Origin: Fibrobacter succinogenes
Lineage (GTDB): Bacteria; Fibrobacterota; Fibrobacteria; Fibrobacterales; Fibrobacteraceae
Assembly (NCBI GenBank): GCA_902762305.1
Contig: CACWNW010000038.1
Location: 1-35,476 of the forward strand
Direction: 5' to 3'
Length of the DNA stretch: 35,476 bases
Made by a program: the position numbers and the translations under genes. Position 1 is the first letter of the stretch. The number at the start of each line of letters is the position of its first letter. Positions 32,912 through 35,476 of the stretch are shown here, piece by piece. Under the pieces are notes generated by a model, which was not told the origin of the DNA, ran no database searches, and worked only from the letters and a program-made list of their open reading frames with translations.

Positions 32912-34201
32912 ATGGAACGACTGCTTTATAAAGATTTATTGGCGTGGAAAGCGTCAAAAGACCGCAAGCCGTTGATATTGAATGGGGCGCGACAAGTTGG
33001 GAAAACTTGGCTCCTTAAGGAATTTGGCCGTCGAGAATACGAGTCCGTAGCCTATATCAATTGTGAAAAAGCGGTTCATCTTGAAGCTGTTTTTGAGGAT
33101 TTTGAAACAGTGCGCTTGGTACGAGCTTTATCTGCGTTGTCTGGAGTGGATATTCGGCCCGGCAAAACCTTGCTTATACTGGACGAAATCCAGGAGTTCC
33201 CTAGAGCGCTTACCGGTCTCAAGTATTTTTGTGAAGATGCGCCCGAATACCATGTTGTCGTTGCTGGGTCTCTGCTGGGAATCGCTCTCCATGCTGGAAT
33301 CTCGTTCCCCGTCGGCAAGGTGGATTTTTTAAGGCTTTATCCGTTGACGTTTGAGGAGTTCCTGTTGGCTAATAATCGCGCTTTGGCGGTTGATGCCTTG
33401 AATGCCAAGGAATGGGATACTTTGAAATCGCTTTCGTCTATGTTCGTGGAGTTTTTGCGTCAGTATTACTACGTTGGAGGGATGCCTGCAGTAGTGTCTG
33501 CGTTCCTTGATGGGAGCGGTCCTGCCGGAATCCGCAAGATGCAGAAACAAATTCTTGCCGATTATGAAAGCGATTTTTCCAAGCATGCGCCGCCTCACGA
33601 ATATGCGCGAATCAAAATGATTTGGGATTCCATTCCACGTCAGTTGGCGAAAGAAAATAAAAAGTTCATGTATAGCGAATTGAAAAAGGGTGAACGAGCC
33701 TCCAAGTATGAACTTGCTCTACAGTGGCTTTTGGATGCAGGACTTGTCTATAAAGTTCAGCGGGTAAGCAAGGTGCAGATGCCTGTCCGCTTTTACGAGG
33801 AACCCTCCGTGTATAAGTTATTTACGCTGGATGTCGGTTTGCTTGGGGCGCAAATGGATGTCGGTGCCGACCAGGTGCTTATTGGTGAAAAGATATTTGC
33901 AGAATACAACGGTGCTTTCGCCGAAGAATATGTCTTGACACAACTGATGGCGATGGAAAAGGTTGTTCGTTATTATTCTACAAACGATTCTCAGGTGGAA
34001 CTGGATTTTGTCGTGCAGACCGATAGCCGTGTTGTTCCTGTTGAAGTCAAGGCAGAAGAAAATGTGCGTTCTAAATCATTGCGGACTTTTATAGAGCGTA
34101 ACAGAGAATTGGTTGGCTTGCGTTTTTCCATGAAACCCTACATAAACCAGCAGTGGATGGAAAATGTTCCGCTATTTGCTGTGCAGGGATACTTTAAGTG
34201 A
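32912..34201 (+). CDS. AAA ATPase with DUF4143 domain
   Basis: A 429-residue member of the widespread AAA_14/DUF4143 group. The Walker A is GARQVGKT (residues 25-32), the Walker B is LLILDEIQEF, and a sensor-like VVAGSLLG follows. The C-terminal DUF4143 part contains VELDFVVQ ... VVPVEVKA, a D...ExK pattern of the PD-(D/E)xK nuclease fold. The start is set at the ATG at 32912 (MERLLYKDLL), the usual family opening; the frame can be extended by TTG or ATG codons upstream. Function is not established for the family; it is common in accessory regions of anaerobes. Single gene between a terminator and the next promoter. Confidence 0.85.
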   Translation: MERLLYKDLLAWKASKDRKPLILNGARQVGKTWLLKEFGRREYESVAYINCEKAVHLEAVFEDFETVRLVRALSALSGVDIRPGKTLLILDEIQEFPRALTGLKYFCEDAPEYHVVVAGSLLGIALHAGISFPVGKVDFLRLYPLTFEEFLLANNRALAVDALNAKEWDTLKSLSSMFVEFLRQYYYVGGMPAVVSAFLDGSGPAGIRKMQKQILADYESDFSKHAPPHEYARIKMIWDSIPRQLAKENKKFMYSELKKGERASKYELALQWLLDAGLVYKVQRVSKVQMPVRFYEEPSVYKLFTLDVGLLGAQMDVGADQVLIGEKIFAEYNGAFAEEYVLTQLMAMEKVVRYYSTNDSQVELDFVVQTDSRVVPVEVKAEENVRSKSLRTFIERNRELVGLRFSMKPYINQQWMENVPLFAVQGYFK

Positions 34202-34316
34202 TTCTATATTTCCTACGCTGTGGATGGGTTCGCATTGCAAAAAGTGCGGCCGCCAGGAATTCTGCGGCGACCGCATCAAGTAGAAAAAGTGTATATTGAA
34301 ACAAAAAGGCGGAAAT

Positions 34317-34670
34317 ATGGATAAGGAACCTGAAGTCGTCGAGGCAGAAGTTGTTGAGCAAAAGGGTGCGTCTGATTTTCAGAAAGCGCTTGCCGTTTTC
34401 TTCGTTATCTTCTCAATGCTCTATGCGGTTTCGCCCATCGATCTTGTGTTCGATACGATGCCCGTAGTGGGCTGGCTCGACGATCTTGGATTCCTTATTA
34501 CGGCAACATTGAATGTCGTTCAGCAGTTTACGAAAGACCAGAATTCCTCGATGGTGAAAATCCTGAAATACACCAAGTGGCTTTTGGTTGTTGCGACTAT
34601 TATTGCCGCGTTGCTGCTGGGCGGGCTGCTGGTCTCGTTAGGTTTGCTGATTGCGTACGCGGTGGGCTGA
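34317..34670 (+). CDS. DUF1232 (YkvA-like) membrane protein
   Basis: A 117-residue protein with the DUF1232 core YAVSPIDLVFDTMPVVGWLD between two hydrophobic segments (LAVFFVIFSMLYAV and a C-terminal helix WLLVVATIIAALLLGGLLVS). The N-terminus is acidic (EPEVVEAEVVEQ). The start at 34317 is preceded by AAGGCGG; an upstream TTG is rejected. A TATATT box lies about 20 bases before the start. Role unknown. Followed after seven bases by the next gene, so they are likely co-transcribed. Confidence 0.8.
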   Translation: MDKEPEVVEAEVVEQKGASDFQKALAVFFVIFSMLYAVSPIDLVFDTMPVVGWLDDLGFLITATLNVVQQFTKDQNSSMVKILKYTKWLLVVATIIAALLLGGLLVSLGLLIAYAVG

Positions 34671-34677
34671 TTGCGAA

Positions 34678-35307
34678 ATGAATCAGCAACTAGATTCAAA
34701 TCTGGAATTCCTTGGTAAAGTCGAACCGGATAGTCTTGTCTATCTGTCGGGCATCCTGTTCGGTGATGCTTCTGCCGCAGGCCAGGCAAAGGATTGGCAA
34801 ACGGTTGCTGGCGCGATAATGCAACTTGGCGCAAGCTACCAGGAACTCGTTGACGGAGTCATCGAGAGGGTAGGTTTGGCCGCTGCCATGAACGGCAAGA
34901 GTATCGTCGAAAAGGAATCATCGATTGTTGAATCGCTGAGAAGGCCTATCCTGAAGCAGATGGCCATTATGGATCTCGACAAATCGTTGGCAGAGCTTCC
35001 GGAAGATATGAGCGATAAGGATATCGGAGAAGTTGTCGGTTATCGGATGTCTTCCAAAATGGAAAAGGATTCCAAGACGTTCTCGATGGAAGAGATGCAA
35101 CTCCTCCTGAAGATGGTTTACGGCGACGATGGCAGGATGGAAATGCTGTTGCAGATGGCCGAGGCCGAGCAAAAGCAGGTGGGCAAAAAGAAGAGTGTGC
35201 TTCCGGAACCATTCATTCCGGTGATTCGGGCGCCGAAGCCCCGTATAGGGAAAATTGTGCAGGCAATTGTTGAAATTGCCCGGTTGAGAAATTCTATTCC
35301 GGCGTAA
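34678..35307 (+). CDS. Hypothetical soluble protein, operon partner of the DUF1232 gene
   Basis: A 209-residue protein starting at the ATG at 34678 (MNQQLDSNLEFLG). Mostly helical and charged, with methionine-rich amphipathic segments (EEMQLLLKMVYGDDGRMEML) and a basic C-terminal tail; no signal peptide or membrane helix. I do not recognise a family. Its tight spacing to the DUF1232 gene suggests a shared function. Confidence 0.6.
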   Translation: MNQQLDSNLEFLGKVEPDSLVYLSGILFGDASAAGQAKDWQTVAGAIMQLGASYQELVDGVIERVGLAAAMNGKSIVEKESSIVESLRRPILKQMAIMDLDKSLAELPEDMSDKDIGEVVGYRMSSKMEKDSKTFSMEEMQLLLKMVYGDDGRMEMLLQMAEAEQKQVGKKKSVLPEPFIPVIRAPKPRIGKIVQAIVEIARLRNSIPA

Positions 35308-35322
35308 ATCGAAAACGCGATA

Positions 35323-35476
35323 TTACTTTGTACTTGCTAGGGCTTTCTGGTAAATGTCCTGCATCACGAGGCCAGCAATGGTGAACCCGAAAATTGCGGT
35401 GGCGTGCGCCATGGTGCCGTTGATTTGCGCCTTGCTGCTGCACCATTCGTGACCGACGAGTTCGGCGTTCTTTAGT
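35323..35476 (-). CDS. 3' end of an unidentified gene (runs off the window)
   Basis: On the minus strand an open frame enters from the window edge and ends with TAA at 35323-35325. The visible 50 residues include ELVGHEWCSSKAQINGTMAH and a hydrophobic part (ATAIFGFTIAGLVMQ), then QKALASTK. The codon use is GC-rich and core-like. Too short to identify; possibly a membrane-associated protein. It converges with the preceding plus-strand gene with only 15 bases between their stop codons. Confidence 0.55.
   Translation of the reverse strand, partial: LKNAELVGHEWCSSKAQINGTMAHATAIFGFTIAGLVMQDIYQKALASTK

Noticed and set aside
34224-34283. Tiny cysteine-rich ORF (MGSHCKKCGRQEFCGD...) between the DUF4143 and DUF1232 genes
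   Set aside because: Only 19 codons, no ribosome binding site; the cysteine spacing is suggestive but cannot be supported.

Overview
The window looks like a chromosomal stretch of a Fibrobacter-type bacterium (phylum Fibrobacterota, gut/rumen cellulose degraders). Three things support this: a TIGR02147-family protein, a paralogue family strongly expanded in Fibrobacter; a type III glutamine synthetase (GlnN); and a gene remnant that looks like a type IX secretion C-terminal sorting domain. Housekeeping genes are GC-rich, whereas several accessory blocks are clearly AT-rich. No tRNA, rRNA, CRISPR array or recognisable transposase was seen.

Region 1 (1-14421) is a defence island built around leuS. 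The 3' part of leuS plus its terminator occurs twice (1825-2706 and 13568-14421), in the same orientation and about 7% divergent, mostly at silent sites. Between the copies lie an AT-rich ATPase/nuclease-like gene (minus strand), a complete four-gene Wadjet-type operon (jetA-jetB-jetC-jetD, 4697-11220) and a RecQ-type helicase with an extra C-terminal helix-turn-helix-like tail. Both leuS copies carry the same reading-frame break, at a place where about 20-25 residues conserved in other LeuRS proteins are missing. As read, leuS is therefore split into a 726-residue part and a C-terminal anticodon-binding part.

Region 2 (14428-17784) is a second accessory segment. It holds an AbiE-type toxin/antitoxin pair, a Fic protein with an N-terminal inhibitory motif, small membrane-peptide ORFs, and the orphan sorting-domain fragment. 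A repeat of about 125-150 bp, encoding a membrane-peptide tail, occurs here twice and once more upstream of jetA.

Region 3 (17781-25538) holds cell-envelope genes: two lipoproteins, a small beta-barrel candidate, a LolA-like protein with a frameshifted signal peptide, and a membrane diguanylate cyclase. It also holds a three-gene overlapping operon on the minus strand (TIGR02147 regulator, lipoprotein, trmB). Region 4 (25825-30170) holds an orphan RelB/DinJ antitoxin and a two-gene operon encoding a papain-like enzyme and a small beta-sandwich protein, preceded by a hairpin that could hide the ribosome binding site. It also holds two regulators: a LuxR-type helix-turn-helix joined to TPR-like repeats, and a sigma-54-activator-like AAA+ protein with altered key motifs.

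Region 5 (30230-35476) starts with paired operator-like palindromes between the AAA+ regulator and glnN. A strongly structured intergenic RNA candidate follows glnN, then a DUF4143 ATPase, a DUF1232 membrane protein, an unknown protein and the 3' end of an unidentified gene. The strongest leads are the Wadjet-RecQ island inside a leuS duplication, the shared leuS frame break, the structured RNA after glnN, and the hairpin-controlled papain/beta-sandwich operon.
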